This document shows positions 44,093-53,652 of a stretch of 64,000 bases of DNA, one piece after another; position 1 is the first letter of the stretch, and each line of letters opens with the position of its first letter. The DNA is taken from assembly GCA_963729275.1 (NCBI GenBank), contig CAVSNH010000001.1:92357-156356 (forward strand). Reading direction: 5' to 3'. Position numbers and translations under genes: made by a program. The notes under the pieces are model-generated. The model was not told the origin of the DNA. It did not search any database and saw only the letters and a program-made list of their open reading frames with translations. Origin of the DNA: CAVSNH01 sp963729275. GTDB taxonomy: Bacteria; Actinomycetota; Acidimicrobiia; Acidimicrobiales; RAAP-2.

Positions 44093-47000
44093 TCAGGCGG
44101 CGGGCGAGGATTGCCGCTGGCGGACGGGAGGAGGAGTGCCGTCCTGGGCGGCCGGCGCCGGCTCGCCCTCTGGGCGTGAATTGAAGTTCACCTTGTCGGC
44201 CTGGGTGGGTCGGGCCATCAGGTAGCCCTGGTAGAGGTCGCAGCCCAGCTCCGTCACCCGCTGCAGCTGCAGCTGCGTCTCGACGCCCTCGGCCAGAACC
44301 ACGAGGCCGAGGGCCTTCGACAGCTGGACGATGGCGGCCACGATGGCTTCGTCGTTCTCGAAGGTCCCGAGCCCGTCGACGAACGACTTGTCGATCTTCA
44401 CGATCTTGACCGGGAACCGCTTGAGCTGGGCCAGCGAGGAGTAGCCGGTGCCGAAGTCGTCGATGGCCAGCCCCACGCCCATCTCGTGGATGCCGCTCAA
44501 CATGGCGATGGAGGCCGAGGTGTCGCTCATGAGCATGCTCTCGGTGACCTCCATGACCAGTGCCTCGGGCGGGAGCCCGGAATCGGTCAATGCCTTGGCG
44601 ATGGAGTCGAGCAGCTCGGGGTCGCTCAGCTGGTGGGCCGAGAGGTTGACGGTGATGTAGGAGTCCTGTGCCCCGGGAAGCTCCGCTCTCCAGTAGGCCA
44701 TCGTCTGGCAGGCCTCGCGAAGGACCCAGCGCCCGAGCTTGAAGATGAGGTCGGTCTCCTCGGCGAAGGGGATGAACTCCATGGGGCCGAGGAGGCCCCG
44801 GGAGGGGTGGTGCCAGCGGACGAGCGCCTCCATGGCCACGATGCGCGAGTCACGGACCGAGGCGATGGGTTGGTAGTGGACGGCCAGCTCGTTGTTGTCG
44901 ATCGAGTGGCGCAGGTCGTCGTAGATCTCGAGACGGGCGACGGACTTGGCCCGCAGGGATTCGTCGAAGACCTCGACCCGAGAGCGGCCGTTGTTCTTGG
45001 CCTGGACCATGGCCGCGTCGGCCTGCTGGAGGGTGTCCTGGGCGGACTGACGACCGCGCATGACGAAGGACACCCCGACGCTGGACGGGACCTCGACGTT
45101 GCGCCCCGTCGAGAGCGGTACCGGCTCGGCCAGCAGCCGGGCGTACTCGTTGGCCAGGCTGACGGCCACCTGCACGTCGTGGACGTTGCGGCAGAGCACG
45201 ACGAACTCGTCACCGGAGAATCGACTGACCAGGTCGCCGGCCCGGATGGCCGACCGGAACCGCTGGGCGAAGGCGAGGAGGACCTCGTCACCGCTCTTGT
45301 GGCCGAAGGAGTCGTTCACCAGCTTGAAGCGGTCGAGGTCGATGAAGAGGACGGCGAGGTTGGTGCCCCGTTGGGCGGACATGAGGAGCTCCCGCTCGAG
45401 CTCGTCGTTGAAGAGCGACCGGTTGCCGAGGCCCGTGAGCGAGTCGTGGTACGCCAGCCAGTGGAGCTGCGCCTCTGCCGCCCTCCGTCCCGTCACGTCG
45501 GTGAACGAGCAGACGACCATGGGGGAGTCGCCGCCTTCCCTCTCGGACAGGAGCCGCGAGCTGAGGGACAGCCACTGGCGCTGCCCGGTGCTGTCGGTCA
45601 CACCGATGACCACGTCGTCCTCTGACTCGCCGGTGGCGAGGGTGCGGGCGTGGGGGAACATGTCCGGCGACAGCGGCTGCCCGTCGGCACTGATGGCGAT
45701 GGCCCCTCCGGTGAAGATCTCATGTCCGGAGCCGTCGTCGAGCCGGTCGCCCAGGATGCGGGCCGCAGCCTCGTTGCGGGCGCTCACCTTGCCGTCCGCG
45801 TCGAACAGGACGATGCCTTCGCTGAGCGATGCCACCACCGCTTCGAAGCGCTCCTCGGCCGCCCGCCGCCCGGCCTCGGCCTGTCGGGCGTCGGTGAGCT
45901 CGGTGCAGACCACCACCCAGCCGGAGGGTTGGAGGTCGTCATCGATGATCGGGTCGATGGAAACGAGGACCTCGACGACGGACCCGTCCTTGCGACAGTG
46001 CACGCGCCGGCCCCGCTCGAGGAGCGTGGCGCTGTCGGATCGGTTGCCCGAGACGACCGCCCCGATGGGCAGACCGGTGACCTCGTCCTCGCTCCAGCCG
46101 TAGATGGCCTGGGCCGCCTCGTTCCAGCTCTCGATCTTGCCCTCGGCGTCGATACCGATGATGGCGTCGGAGACATGGGCCACGAGGCTCGCCCGGTAGC
46201 GGGCCGCGGCCTCGGCCGCCCGGCGCTCGGACACGTCGCGCATGATGACCTGGAAGGCAGGGCTCCCGTTCCAGGTGGTCCGCACGCTCGTGATCTCCAT
46301 GACCTTCGAGTTGCCACCCGGGGTGAGGACGCGGACCTCTCCATGCTCGAAGAACTGTCCGGGCTCGGTGAGCTTGGCCAGCCGTTCGGCCACGTGAGGG
46401 ATGTCCCCAGGGTCGACGAAGTCGGTCATGGGTCGGCCGTAGTTGCGACGGACGGTCTCGGCGTACTCGGCGTCGGTCGACCCGGACCCGAACAGGCGGG
46501 CCGAGGCGCGGTTGCCGTACACCATCTTCCCGTCCTGATGGACGACCACCGCGTCCGGAGAGAGCTCGGTCAGCAGCCGGTAGCGGTCCAACATCTCGCG
46601 CAGCTCGCGCTCGAAGTCGTGCTGGGCGGTGGCATCGACGAGCACTCCGACGTAGTCGCCTCGAGGCAGGGCGGCGTGCCGATCGGCGAGGATCGGCGCG
46701 GCTCGCACCACGACTTGACGGGTCGATCCACCCGGGCAATGGACGACACGGTGCAACTCGAACTCGACGGGCGGCACTCCGGCCCGGATGGCAGCAAGGA
46801 TCGGCTCGAGCAGTGCCGTACCCGGGTCGGCGGTCGTCGCCGGAACGGCCGAGACGAGGGAGACCGTCCGGTGGCCGTCGAGCCGCGGCCGGTCGGGCAC
46901 GTCGCCATTGGTGACGAAGAACCCCTCGGTGCCCTCGGCAAAGCCGAAGAACGTCTCGGCCGGCGAAGCCCAGATCACGCTGTCAGTGGCCCGGTCGTAG

Positions 47001-47149
47001 ATCCAGCTGACCGACTGGACCTCGGTGCCGGCCCCTTCGACGGTGCGCGACAACTCGAAGTCGCGGTCACCGAGGGGTGGCTGCTCGAGCTCGACCCTGT
47101 CGTACGAGACGCGCGAGCGCTGATCGCCGTAGCTGCTCGTGGATGCCAT
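44093..47149 (-). CDS. PAS-GGDEF-EAL signalling protein
   Basis: A 1018-residue cytoplasmic multidomain protein. It has about four PAS-type domains in the first 560 residues (for example LLTELSPDAVVVHQDGKMVY, then VSDAIIGIDAEGKIESWNEA, then SEGIVLFDADGKVSARNEAA), a GGDEF domain near residue 645 (RFSGDEFVVL, with an RxxD inhibitory site, RAGD, exactly five residues before), and an EAL domain from residue 773 (MEALVRWHHPSRG, DDFGTGYSSLAQL, VVLAEGVET). Both catalytic domains look intact, so the protein may make and degrade c-di-GMP in response to PAS-sensed signals. No membrane segment. Single gene. Confidence 0.93.
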   Translation of the reverse strand: MASTSSYGDQRSRVSYDRVELEQPPLGDRDFELSRTVEGAGTEVQSVSWIYDRATDSVIWASPAETFFGFAEGTEGFFVTNGDVPDRPRLDGHRTVSLVSAVPATTADPGTALLEPILAAIRAGVPPVEFELHRVVHCPGGSTRQVVVRAAPILADRHAALPRGDYVGVLVDATAQHDFERELREMLDRYRLLTELSPDAVVVHQDGKMVYGNRASARLFGSGSTDAEYAETVRRNYGRPMTDFVDPGDIPHVAERLAKLTEPGQFFEHGEVRVLTPGGNSKVMEITSVRTTWNGSPAFQVIMRDVSERRAAEAAARYRASLVAHVSDAIIGIDAEGKIESWNEAAQAIYGWSEDEVTGLPIGAVVSGNRSDSATLLERGRRVHCRKDGSVVEVLVSIDPIIDDDLQPSGWVVVCTELTDARQAEAGRRAAEERFEAVVASLSEGIVLFDADGKVSARNEAAARILGDRLDDGSGHEIFTGGAIAISADGQPLSPDMFPHARTLATGESEDDVVIGVTDSTGQRQWLSLSSRLLSEREGGDSPMVVCSFTDVTGRRAAEAQLHWLAYHDSLTGLGNRSLFNDELERELLMSAQRGTNLAVLFIDLDRFKLVNDSFGHKSGDEVLLAFAQRFRSAIRAGDLVSRFSGDEFVVLCRNVHDVQVAVSLANEYARLLAEPVPLSTGRNVEVPSSVGVSFVMRGRQSAQDTLQQADAAMVQAKNNGRSRVEVFDESLRAKSVARLEIYDDLRHSIDNNELAVHYQPIASVRDSRIVAMEALVRWHHPSRGLLGPMEFIPFAEETDLIFKLGRWVLREACQTMAYWRAELPGAQDSYITVNLSAHQLSDPELLDSIAKALTDSGLPPEALVMEVTESMLMSDTSASIAMLSGIHEMGVGLAIDDFGTGYSSLAQLKRFPVKIVKIDKSFVDGLGTFENDEAIVAAIVQLSKALGLVVLAEGVETQLQLQRVTELGCDLYQGYLMARPTQADKVNFNSRPEGEPAPAAQDGTPPPVRQRQSSPAA

Positions 47150-47420
47150 TTGTCCTGGTATCGGCGGTCCTGACCCTCGGCTTTAGCCGTGGGGGCCGGT
47201 CGGTACCGGGGCGGGCCCCGATCATCGTCCCAGGTCAGAGCCATAATCGGCCAACCACGGGTCCCGTGGGCCGCCCTCGGGGCCTCGGGGCCGGGCCAAC
47301 GGTCATCGTTCCGGTCGCTCGACGCTTCCCCAGGTCACGGGTTCGCAGATCCCTTCGGTGGCTGGGCCGGGGGCCCGGCAGGGCGCCGAGGCGCCATCCC
47401 GAAGCGGTCTGGCCGTCCGG

Positions 47421-48629
47421 TCAGGCTGCCGGATTTCCGATCACCGTGACCGTGTTGTAGCCGCCCATGCCGATGGCCGACTTCAGCACGAGCCCGGGCC
47501 TGGCCGGCGTATGGCCGGCGATGAGCCGGGGGTGCCCCGGCGCGACCTGAGGCGGAGCCGGGATGAACCCGGTCTGGAAGGTGTAGATGGTGGCCAGCGT
47601 CTCGACGGCGGCGGCCGCCGCTTGGCAGTGCCCGACCAGCGGCTTGACCGAGAAGAGCCCCTGGGCGTCGGGGAAGAGGTCGTCGAGGATCTTCCCCTCA
47701 GCCGCGTCGCACTGGGCCGTTCCCGGCCCGTGGGCGTTCAGGCAGGCGACCTCTTCCGGCGTTGCTCCGGCCGCGGCCAGCGCCTCGCGGAAACAGCGCA
47801 CCATCTCGCGGAGGTCGGGTTCGATGCCGACCAGGTTGGAAGCGTCCATGGTCATGGCGCCCCCGAGCACGTCGGCGTAGGACCCGGTCGGGTTGCGGGA
47901 GAGCACCATGGCGATAGCCGCTTCGCCGCCCACGAATCCGCGGCTTCCCTCCTGGAAGGGCCGACATGCGTCGAACGGCGGGCGGTTGAGGACGGCGACG
48001 CCCAGGTCGGAGAAGGGTCGGATCAGCTCCGGAGTCCCGGACAGGTCGGTGGCCAAAAGGATCACGTCGGTGGCGACGCCGGAATCGAGCCACGACTTGG
48101 CCGTGATGATGCCGGTGTTGGCGCCCGTGCACATGGCGGAGACGGACATGGCGGGCCCGTGGAAGTCGAACTCCTGCATCATCTGCGAGATGACGGTGGA
48201 GGGCATCAGGTTCATCCACCGCTTCGGGCGGACCCGGGCACCGTCCAACTTGTAGAACTCGCTCCACATGTCGCTGTCGCCGAGGACGATGCTGTGGATG
48301 ACGCCGACGGTGCCCCCTGGCTTCCACCCCCGCTCGACGGCGTCGGCCACGGCTTCGCGGGCGGATGCCCGCAGGGCGCGCATGAAGCGACTCGGACCGT
48401 CCTTGGGGTCGCCCTCGTCGGAGATGAGGGAAAGGTAGGCCTCGCCGCCCTGCACGTAACCGTCGAGACCGGTCACCAGCGTCACCGCGCTCTCGCCGAG
48501 GAGGAAGCCGTCCCAGAGGCGCTTGGCGCCCCACCCGTAGCCGGTCACCGCCCCGACCCCGCAGATGGCCGCCGCCTGGCCCCGTGCACCGGGACGACCG
48601 GACGCCTGGGGGGACGACGGCTGGACCAT
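47421..48629 (-). CDS. beta-ketoacyl synthase
   Basis: A 402-residue KAS II-like enzyme. The nucleophile Cys is in SAMCTGANTG, the first His in NAHGPGT, and the second His with the preceding Lys in VKPLVGHCQAA. The glycine-rich end IGMGGYNTV is standard. It condenses acyl and malonyl units on an acyl carrier protein. No ACP or reductase is adjacent, so it may serve a stand-alone lipid or polyketide step. The ATG at 48629 follows GAGAGGG at seven bases. The region upstream to about 49055 is non-coding. Confidence 0.88.
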   Translation of the reverse strand: MVQPSSPQASGRPGARGQAAAICGVGAVTGYGWGAKRLWDGFLLGESAVTLVTGLDGYVQGGEAYLSLISDEGDPKDGPSRFMRALRASAREAVADAVERGWKPGGTVGVIHSIVLGDSDMWSEFYKLDGARVRPKRWMNLMPSTVISQMMQEFDFHGPAMSVSAMCTGANTGIITAKSWLDSGVATDVILLATDLSGTPELIRPFSDLGVAVLNRPPFDACRPFQEGSRGFVGGEAAIAMVLSRNPTGSYADVLGGAMTMDASNLVGIEPDLREMVRCFREALAAAGATPEEVACLNAHGPGTAQCDAAEGKILDDLFPDAQGLFSVKPLVGHCQAAAAAVETLATIYTFQTGFIPAPPQVAPGHPRLIAGHTPARPGLVLKSAIGMGGYNTVTVIGNPAA

Positions 48630-49055
48630 GGGAATGCCCTCTCGTGTCACAAGCTCAGGACCGGGTGGCCCGTTTGGGTGGTCCACTCCGAGTCCTACCG
48701 ACTATGGCTCATCTTGACAGTGGCTGAAAAGCACCCAGACCGCACGCGACGTACGGGCGGAGGCACAGTATGACCTGAGCGTCTCTTGGGCACAATGGCC
48801 AATCCTGGAATGGATCGAATAACCGCTCTGCCAGGGAGGATGAGCAAGGGAAAGCACATAAGTAGCCGCTTATCCATTCCCGGCCTTTGGTGCTCGCGGC
48901 GGCGGGTCTCCAAAGGTTGATCCATCAGGGTGCTAGACCCAAATTGCGCCGCTTATGAGTCAAAGGGACCGGGGTGGAGGGGTGAACGTCAGCTGCCGGC
49001 GCCGAGGTGGTCGATGCCGTGCCGTGCGAAGGGCGGCCGTTCACCGGGTTGGCCG
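48630..49055. other. intergenic region with a small inverted repeat
   Basis: About 425 bases. ATAAG (48858) and CTTAT (48869) form a short inverted repeat with a six-base centre, a possible operator. It is otherwise featureless and no coding frame is convincing. Confidence 0.35.
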
Positions 49056-50159
49056 TCACCCGGTCGGCGAGGTCAGGCGCTCGAGGGTACGGCCGGCGTC
49101 GTCGACGATGCGGCCGATGACCTCGGCCACCGTCGGCAGCTCGTCGATGGACCCGACCACCTGGCCGGTGGGCAGCACCCCGACGTCGGTCCGCCCCTCG
49201 ACCAGAGCGGCCTTGGTCATCATGGGGGCGTTGGCGGCCATGATGACCTGCGACCAGGCCAGGTCGCCGCCGGCCTTCAGGGCCCGTCCCTCCTTCAGCA
49301 GGGCGAGCATGGTGGTACCGGTCTGGCGGCGGAAGGCGTAGGCATTGGACAGCGCCCGCGGCAGGGCCCGCCATCGTCCGGCGCGTTCGAGGCGGTCGAC
49401 CAGCTCGGTGCGGATGACCCGCTGCGGGGCTCCGTCGACCGCCGTCGACACGACCGTGCCGGTCACCGGCGTCTCGAGGTAACGGGCCTTGACGGCGTCG
49501 GGCACGCGGCTCTCCTGTGTGAGCAGGAACCGCGTCCCCATGGCGATGGCCGTCGCTCCGTAGGCCAGCGCGGCCACGAGCCCGCGCCCGTCGAAGTAGC
49601 CGCCTGCCGCCACCACGCAGACCCGCTGGCCGACGGCGTCGACCACCGCCGGGGTCAGGAGCGACGTGGGCACGGTGCCGGTGTGGCCGCCTCCCTCGGC
49701 CCCTTGGGCGATGACGGCGTCAACGCCCCATTCGGCGACCTTCTCGGCGTGGCGGCGCGCCCCGACCGTGGGCATCACCACCAGCCCGGCGTCATGGCAC
49801 CGGGCCACGAGGTCGGGCCGGGGCGCCTGGGCGAAGCTGGCCACCCGGACGCCGGCATCGATCATGAGGCCGATGCGCTGGCCGACGTCGGCCACGTCGG
49901 TGCGCAGGTTGACGCCGAAGGGCCGGCCCGTCCGGCCCCGGACCTCGCCGATGGCCGCGGCCAGCTCGTCGAGCGTCATGGTGGCCGAGGCCAGTATCCC
50001 GAGACCGCCGGCCTCGGCGGTGGCCGCCACCAACCGGGGGCCGGCCACCCAACCCATCCCCGTCTGGACGATGGGGTAGTCGACGCCGACGAGCTCACAG
50101 AACCGGGTGCGGAGGCGCGGGTCGGCGGCATGGCGGGCGGCGCCGGGCGGGTCCGTCAA
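49056..50159 (-). CDS. ipdC: IpdC-like nitronate monooxygenase-family flavoprotein
   Basis: A 367-residue FMN TIM-barrel: GVDYPIVQTGMGWVAGP, the GAEGGGHTG phosphate motif, and VVAAGGYFDGRGLVAALAYG. In mycobacteria the gene after ipdA-ipdB (Rv3553) encodes a protein of this family needed for late steroid-ring degradation. The same order here (echA20, ipdA, ipdB, this) supports that role. The TTG at 50159 overlaps the ipdB stop (TTGA), so I take TTG as the start. The frame stays open upstream within ipdB. A weaker paralog lies at 14118. Confidence 0.82.
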   Translation of the reverse strand: MTDPPGAARHAADPRLRTRFCELVGVDYPIVQTGMGWVAGPRLVAATAEAGGLGILASATMTLDELAAAIGEVRGRTGRPFGVNLRTDVADVGQRIGLMIDAGVRVASFAQAPRPDLVARCHDAGLVVMPTVGARRHAEKVAEWGVDAVIAQGAEGGGHTGTVPTSLLTPAVVDAVGQRVCVVAAGGYFDGRGLVAALAYGATAIAMGTRFLLTQESRVPDAVKARYLETPVTGTVVSTAVDGAPQRVIRTELVDRLERAGRWRALPRALSNAYAFRRQTGTTMLALLKEGRALKAGGDLAWSQVIMAANAPMMTKAALVEGRTDVGVLPTGQVVGSIDELPTVAEVIGRIVDDAGRTLERLTSPTG

Positions 50160-50947
50160 CCGGGCACCTCTTTGTGGCGCAGCCCCTTCGGGTCGAGCCC
50201 GGCGATGAGGACCGACTCCTCCGGGGTCGGCACCCGTGACGTCGCCACCTCCTCGGCCATGACGAGCTCGAACCCGGTGGCGGCCACCACCTCGTCCACG
50301 GAGACACCGGGGTGGACGGAGACGAGGCGCATGTGGTGGTCGGCCGTCTCGAAGTCGAACACGCCGAGGTTGGAGACCACCCGTCGGATGTCGTGGAACC
50401 GGGACGCGGCCGGCCCGGCGGCCGCGGCCCGGGCATAGCCGACGCCGGAGACGAGGTCGACCTGACCGACGAAGGTGCGGGGCGAGTGGTTGGGCACCCA
50501 GTAGCTGGTCGGGTGGTTGACGGTGTTGCCGGGGGCGCCACGCACTCCGATGAGCTGCACCTTTGGACGGGCCCAGTCGCCGATGGCGCTGATGTTCTGG
50601 TTCCCGGTGCGGTCGATCTGCGACGCCATCATGATGAGGCTGCGCCGGCCCGACCAGACGACGTCGAACACGCGCCGGTAGGGCATGTGCGACTCGATGA
50701 CCAGCTCGGCGGGCGGCACCCCGAGCGGTGGGGCGCCGTCGACCAGACAAGCGTCGCCGTCGGTCAGGACCAGGTCGGGGGCGAAGGTGGCCCGGGCCAC
50801 CCGAGCGCCCAGTGAGGGGGCCGTGCCGAAGGCGCTCGCCATCACCTCGCCGTCATGCCGGAACACCTCGGCGCAGGCGATGACACAGGCGTCGGCCCGC
50901 GCCACCAGGCCCGCCTCGAACTCTCCCTCCGGTGCGGCCCCGCTCAT
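50156..50947 (-). CDS. ipdB: CoA-transferase-family hydrolase beta subunit
   Basis: A 263-residue class I CoA-transferase beta-type subunit. It has ATFAPDLVLTDGDACLVDG, ESHMPYRRVFDVVWSGRRSL, and GNQNISAIGDW, where CoA-transferases would carry the catalytic Glu. IpdAB of mycobacteria is not a transferase but hydrolytically opens the last steroid ring (COCHEA-CoA). Its order, length and gene neighbours match IpdB. The start overlaps the stop of ipdA by four bases (ATGA), so the two subunits are made together. Confidence 0.82.
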   Translation of the reverse strand: MSGAAPEGEFEAGLVARADACVIACAEVFRHDGEVMASAFGTAPSLGARVARATFAPDLVLTDGDACLVDGAPPLGVPPAELVIESHMPYRRVFDVVWSGRRSLIMMASQIDRTGNQNISAIGDWARPKVQLIGVRGAPGNTVNHPTSYWVPNHSPRTFVGQVDLVSGVGYARAAAAGPAASRFHDIRRVVSNLGVFDFETADHHMRLVSVHPGVSVDEVVAATGFELVMAEEVATSRVPTPEESVLIAGLDPKGLRHKEVPG

Positions 50948-51822
50948 GCCCCGCCTCCCGTGCGCCTCACATCGGCAGCTTCTCGCACGGCCGCCTGGTA
51001 CCCGTCCTCTCCGGCCTCGAGGAAGCGCCCGCGAAACGACGACCAGGCATCGTCGTCGGAGGCAGCCAGGGCGTACGCCCGCTGGAAGGCCTCGTCCCGC
51101 GGGTAGTCAGGGACGCACGCAGTGAAGTGCGCCCCACCGGGCGCCTCGGCCACCCCGTCGGTCAGAAGCCGGCTGATGCACAGCGTCTGGACCGGGCCCC
51201 CCTCCGGCAGTTCGTCGGTGGCCACGAGCCGTTCGGTGGTCACGTACCGTCGTTGGGCGGCTCCCAGCATGACCTCGTCGAAGAACGGATCCGGCCCGAG
51301 GATCTGGCCCGATCCGGCGGCGTCGGCCCGGTTCACGTGCACGATGGCCGCGTCGAGCTGGAGGGCGGGCACGGCCACGAGCTCCTCGGCGTCCTCGTAG
51401 GGGGAGGTGACGGTCCGGAGCCAGGGGTTGACGGTGAGGACATCCGAGCCGAGCCCGGCCCGGGTGGGCAGGAACGGCACCCGTTGGGAGGCGGCGAGGA
51501 GCCCGAGGTAGAACATGCCTTCGTCGATCTCCGTGGCGTCGATGGCCCCCTTCTGGCGTGCGGTGCGGAAGTGGGGGTCGATGGGGATCGAATCGAGGGT
51601 GACGAAGCTGAACACCACTTTGGCCACCTTGCCCGCCGCGCACAGCAGGCCGACGTCCGGTCCTCCGTAGGCGACAATGGTGAGGTCAGACAGATCGGAG
51701 CGCAGGATGGCTCGTACCGCGGCCATCGGTTTGCGACGCGACCCCCAGCCTCCGATCCCGATGGTCATCCCATCGCCAAGCTCGGCGACGAGCTCGTCGA
51801 GCGTCAGGCGCTTGTCAGACAC
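50944..51822 (-). CDS. ipdA: CoA-transferase-family hydrolase alpha subunit
   Basis: A 292-residue alpha-type subunit: DKRLTLDELVAELGDGMTIG, then GGWGSRRKPMAAVRA, and HVNRADAAGSGQILGPDPFF. The TIGIGGWG glycine loop is the family hallmark. It pairs with the next gene, and together they match IpdAB, which cleaves the C-ring intermediate in cholesterol breakdown. It follows echA20 by 66 bases on the same strand. Confidence 0.82.
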   Translation of the reverse strand: MSDKRLTLDELVAELGDGMTIGIGGWGSRRKPMAAVRAILRSDLSDLTIVAYGGPDVGLLCAAGKVAKVVFSFVTLDSIPIDPHFRTARQKGAIDATEIDEGMFYLGLLAASQRVPFLPTRAGLGSDVLTVNPWLRTVTSPYEDAEELVAVPALQLDAAIVHVNRADAAGSGQILGPDPFFDEVMLGAAQRRYVTTERLVATDELPEGGPVQTLCISRLLTDGVAEAPGGAHFTACVPDYPRDEAFQRAYALAASDDDAWSSFRGRFLEAGEDGYQAAVREAADVRRTGGGA

Positions 51823-51888
51823 CGGCGGCTCCCCCGGCGCGGCTCCGGTGACGGCGCCGCGTCACTCGGGCTGTGGGCGGGCCCCCGC

Positions 51889-52647
51889 TCACGCCGAGGT
51901 ATCGGCGTCGCGCTTCTCGACGAAGGCCGCCCGCTGCTCGTCGGCCACGCCGGACACGTGCAACTCGTAGGTGAAGCCCTGTTCGAAGCGATAGCTGCGC
52001 TTGACGTCGACGGGGTCGATCCCGTTGAGCGACTCTTTGGCCCGCCGGATGATGGTCGGGCTCTTGGCCGCGATGACCTCGGCCACCTCGATCGCGGCCT
52101 CGACCAGCTCGTCCCGGGGGACGACCCGCAACACCGACCCGTAGTGGTAGAGGTCCTCGGCGGTCGCAGGCTGAGCCATGTACACCATGGCCCGGGCTCG
52201 GTGCTGGGGCACGAGTCGGGCGAGATGGGTGGCGGCGCCGAGCGCGCCACGGTCCACTTCCGGCAAGCCGAAGGTGGCGTCGTCGGAGGCCACGATGACA
52301 TCGGCGTTGCCGGCCAGGCCCACGCCCCCGCCGAGGCAGAAGCCGTGGACGGCGCAGATGACCGGCACCTCGCAGTCGTAGACGGCGGCGAAGGCAGCGG
52401 CACAGCCGCGGTTGGCCCCGATGAGGGCGTCGTCGCCCCGGGCCTGGATCTCCTTGATGTCGACGCCGGCGCAGAAGCCGCGGCCAACGGCTCGGACGAT
52501 GACGGCCCGGTTGTCGGGCACTCGCCCGGCCTGGGTGACCGCGTCGGCCAGGTCGAACCAGCCGGCTACGTCGAGGGCGTTGACGGGGGGATGATCGAGC
52601 ACCACCTCGGCCACACCGGGACGGATCTGTCGTGAGGAGATTGGCAT
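51889..52647 (-). CDS. echA20: enoyl-CoA hydratase of the steroid-ring cluster
   Basis: A 252-residue crotonase: FCAGVDIKEIQARGDDALIG, HGFCLGGGVGLAGNADVIVA, FGLPEVDRGALGAATHLARL, with C-terminal GFTYELHVSGVADEQR. EchA20 opens ring D in mycobacteria by hydrolysing a CoA ester, and echA20-ipdA-ipdB-ipdC is the exact mycobacterial order. The ATG at 52647 follows GAGGAGATTGGC. A divergent SDR lies 145 bases away, as in Rv3549c/Rv3550. The name relies on synteny together with family. Confidence 0.78.
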   Translation of the reverse strand: MPISSRQIRPGVAEVVLDHPPVNALDVAGWFDLADAVTQAGRVPDNRAVIVRAVGRGFCAGVDIKEIQARGDDALIGANRGCAAAFAAVYDCEVPVICAVHGFCLGGGVGLAGNADVIVASDDATFGLPEVDRGALGAATHLARLVPQHRARAMVYMAQPATAEDLYHYGSVLRVVPRDELVEAAIEVAEVIAAKSPTIIRRAKESLNGIDPVDVKRSYRFEQGFTYELHVSGVADEQRAAFVEKRDADTSA

Positions 52648-52736
52648 GCCGCTCCGCAGTTGACGCGCCGCGCGTCGCTTCCGGCGAGCCACCGGGCGCT
52701 CCGGCGCACGGTGGTGCGGGCACGCGCTCGGCGTGG

Positions 52737-52747
52737 TCTGATACAGC
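52737..52747. promoter_or_regulatory. possible half-operator in the divergent ipd/SDR spacer
   Basis: TCTGATACAGC matches TCTGACACAGC of site D with one change, but the second arm (ACGAG, or GGACAG further on) is poor. It lies 52 bases before the SDR start and 90 before echA20. No AnCAAG-N2-CTTGnT palindrome of the mycobacterial KstR2 type is visible in this spacer. Confidence 0.25.
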
Positions 52748-52791
52748 ACGAGGACAGTACCAGTCGCACCCGTCGTAGACCGGAGGCAGCC

Positions 52792-53652
52792 GTGCCCACG
52801 TTCGTACCCGCTGGCGTCGTCGACGCCTTGGACTTCCGGGGACGTGTGGTGGTGGTGACCGGGGCCTCGCGGGGGATCGGCCGGGCCATCGCCGAGCGGT
52901 TCCTGTCCTGCGGAGCAGAGGTGATGGCGAGCGGGCGGAACGAGATCGACGACGAGCGGCTCCCGGAGGCGGCCGATGCGGTCGGGGCGCGGCGGCGAGC
53001 TGTCGGCTGGTCGGGCGACCTCCGAGACGCGGAGGCGGCGGCGTCGCTCGTCGCTTCGGCGGTCGAGCGTTTCGGCCACCTGGACGTGCTCGTCAACAAC
53101 GCCGGCGGCTCTCCGCAAGTGGACGCGGCCGATGCCTCCCCACGTTTCTCGTCGTCGGTCGTCGCCCTCAACCTGCTGGCACCGCTGCACTGCGCCACCG
53201 CGGCCAACGCCGTCATGCAGACCCAGGAGTCGGGTGGGGCCATCGTGAACGTCTCATCGGTGAGCGCGCTGCGTCCGTCCCCCGGGAGCGCGGCGTACGG
53301 CGCGGCCAAGGCGGGACTCGTGAGCCTCACCCAGACGCTCGCCGTCGAGTGGGCGCCTCGCGTCCGCATCAATGCCGTGAGCGCAGGCATGGTGGCCACC
53401 GAGACGGCCGACGACCACTACGGGGGAGCGGACGGGATCGCCGAGGTGGCGCGCACCGTGCCCCTCGGCCGCCTGGCCCGGCCCCACGAGATCGCCGATT
53501 GCTGCCTCTTCCTGGCGTCGCCCCTCGCCTCCTACGTGACCGGGGCCAACCTGGTGGCCCACGGTGGCGGCGAGCGCCCCGGTTTCCTTGTCGCCCTCGA
53601 GCGGATGGGCCAGGCAGAGGGCGCCGGAGAGGGCCGCCCGGTGGCTCGGTGA
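52792..53652 (+). CDS. short-chain dehydrogenase/reductase of the steroid cluster
   Basis: A 286-residue classical SDR: VTGASRGIGRAIAERF, LVNNAGGSPQVDAADAS, catalytic Ser in IVNVSSVSAL, Tyr-x3-Lys as YGAAK, and HEIADCCLFLASPLASYVTG. Rv3549c-type SDRs lie divergently beside echA20 in mycobacteria and belong to the same degradation, so this gene probably oxidises a ring-cleavage alcohol. The GTG at 52792 follows CGGAGG. Its stop overlaps the next frame (GTGA), starting the coupled chain with the 50-residue protein and the EAL protein. Confidence 0.88.
   Translation: MPTFVPAGVVDALDFRGRVVVVTGASRGIGRAIAERFLSCGAEVMASGRNEIDDERLPEAADAVGARRRAVGWSGDLRDAEAAASLVASAVERFGHLDVLVNNAGGSPQVDAADASPRFSSSVVALNLLAPLHCATAANAVMQTQESGGAIVNVSSVSALRPSPGSAAYGAAKAGLVSLTQTLAVEWAPRVRINAVSAGMVATETADDHYGGADGIAEVARTVPLGRLARPHEIADCCLFLASPLASYVTGANLVAHGGGERPGFLVALERMGQAEGAGEGRPVAR

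Noticed and set aside
47150..48773. Long plus-strand open frames over the ketosynthase and PAS protein
   Set aside because: They are antisense shadows of genuine genes, typical of high-GC DNA, with Gly/Arg/His-rich translations and no domain pattern.
48858..48873. ATAAG-N6-CTTAT as an operator for the ketosynthase gene
   Set aside because: Arms of five bases in AT-richer sequence are too weak. No second copy was seen.
48695..48925. Minus-strand 76-residue frame
   Set aside because: No start signal and no protein-like pattern.
52660..52790. Search for a KstR2 palindrome in the SDR/echA20 spacer
   Set aside because: No AnCAAG-N2-CTTGnT match was found by eye. Only the partial TCTGATACAGC was kept as tentative.
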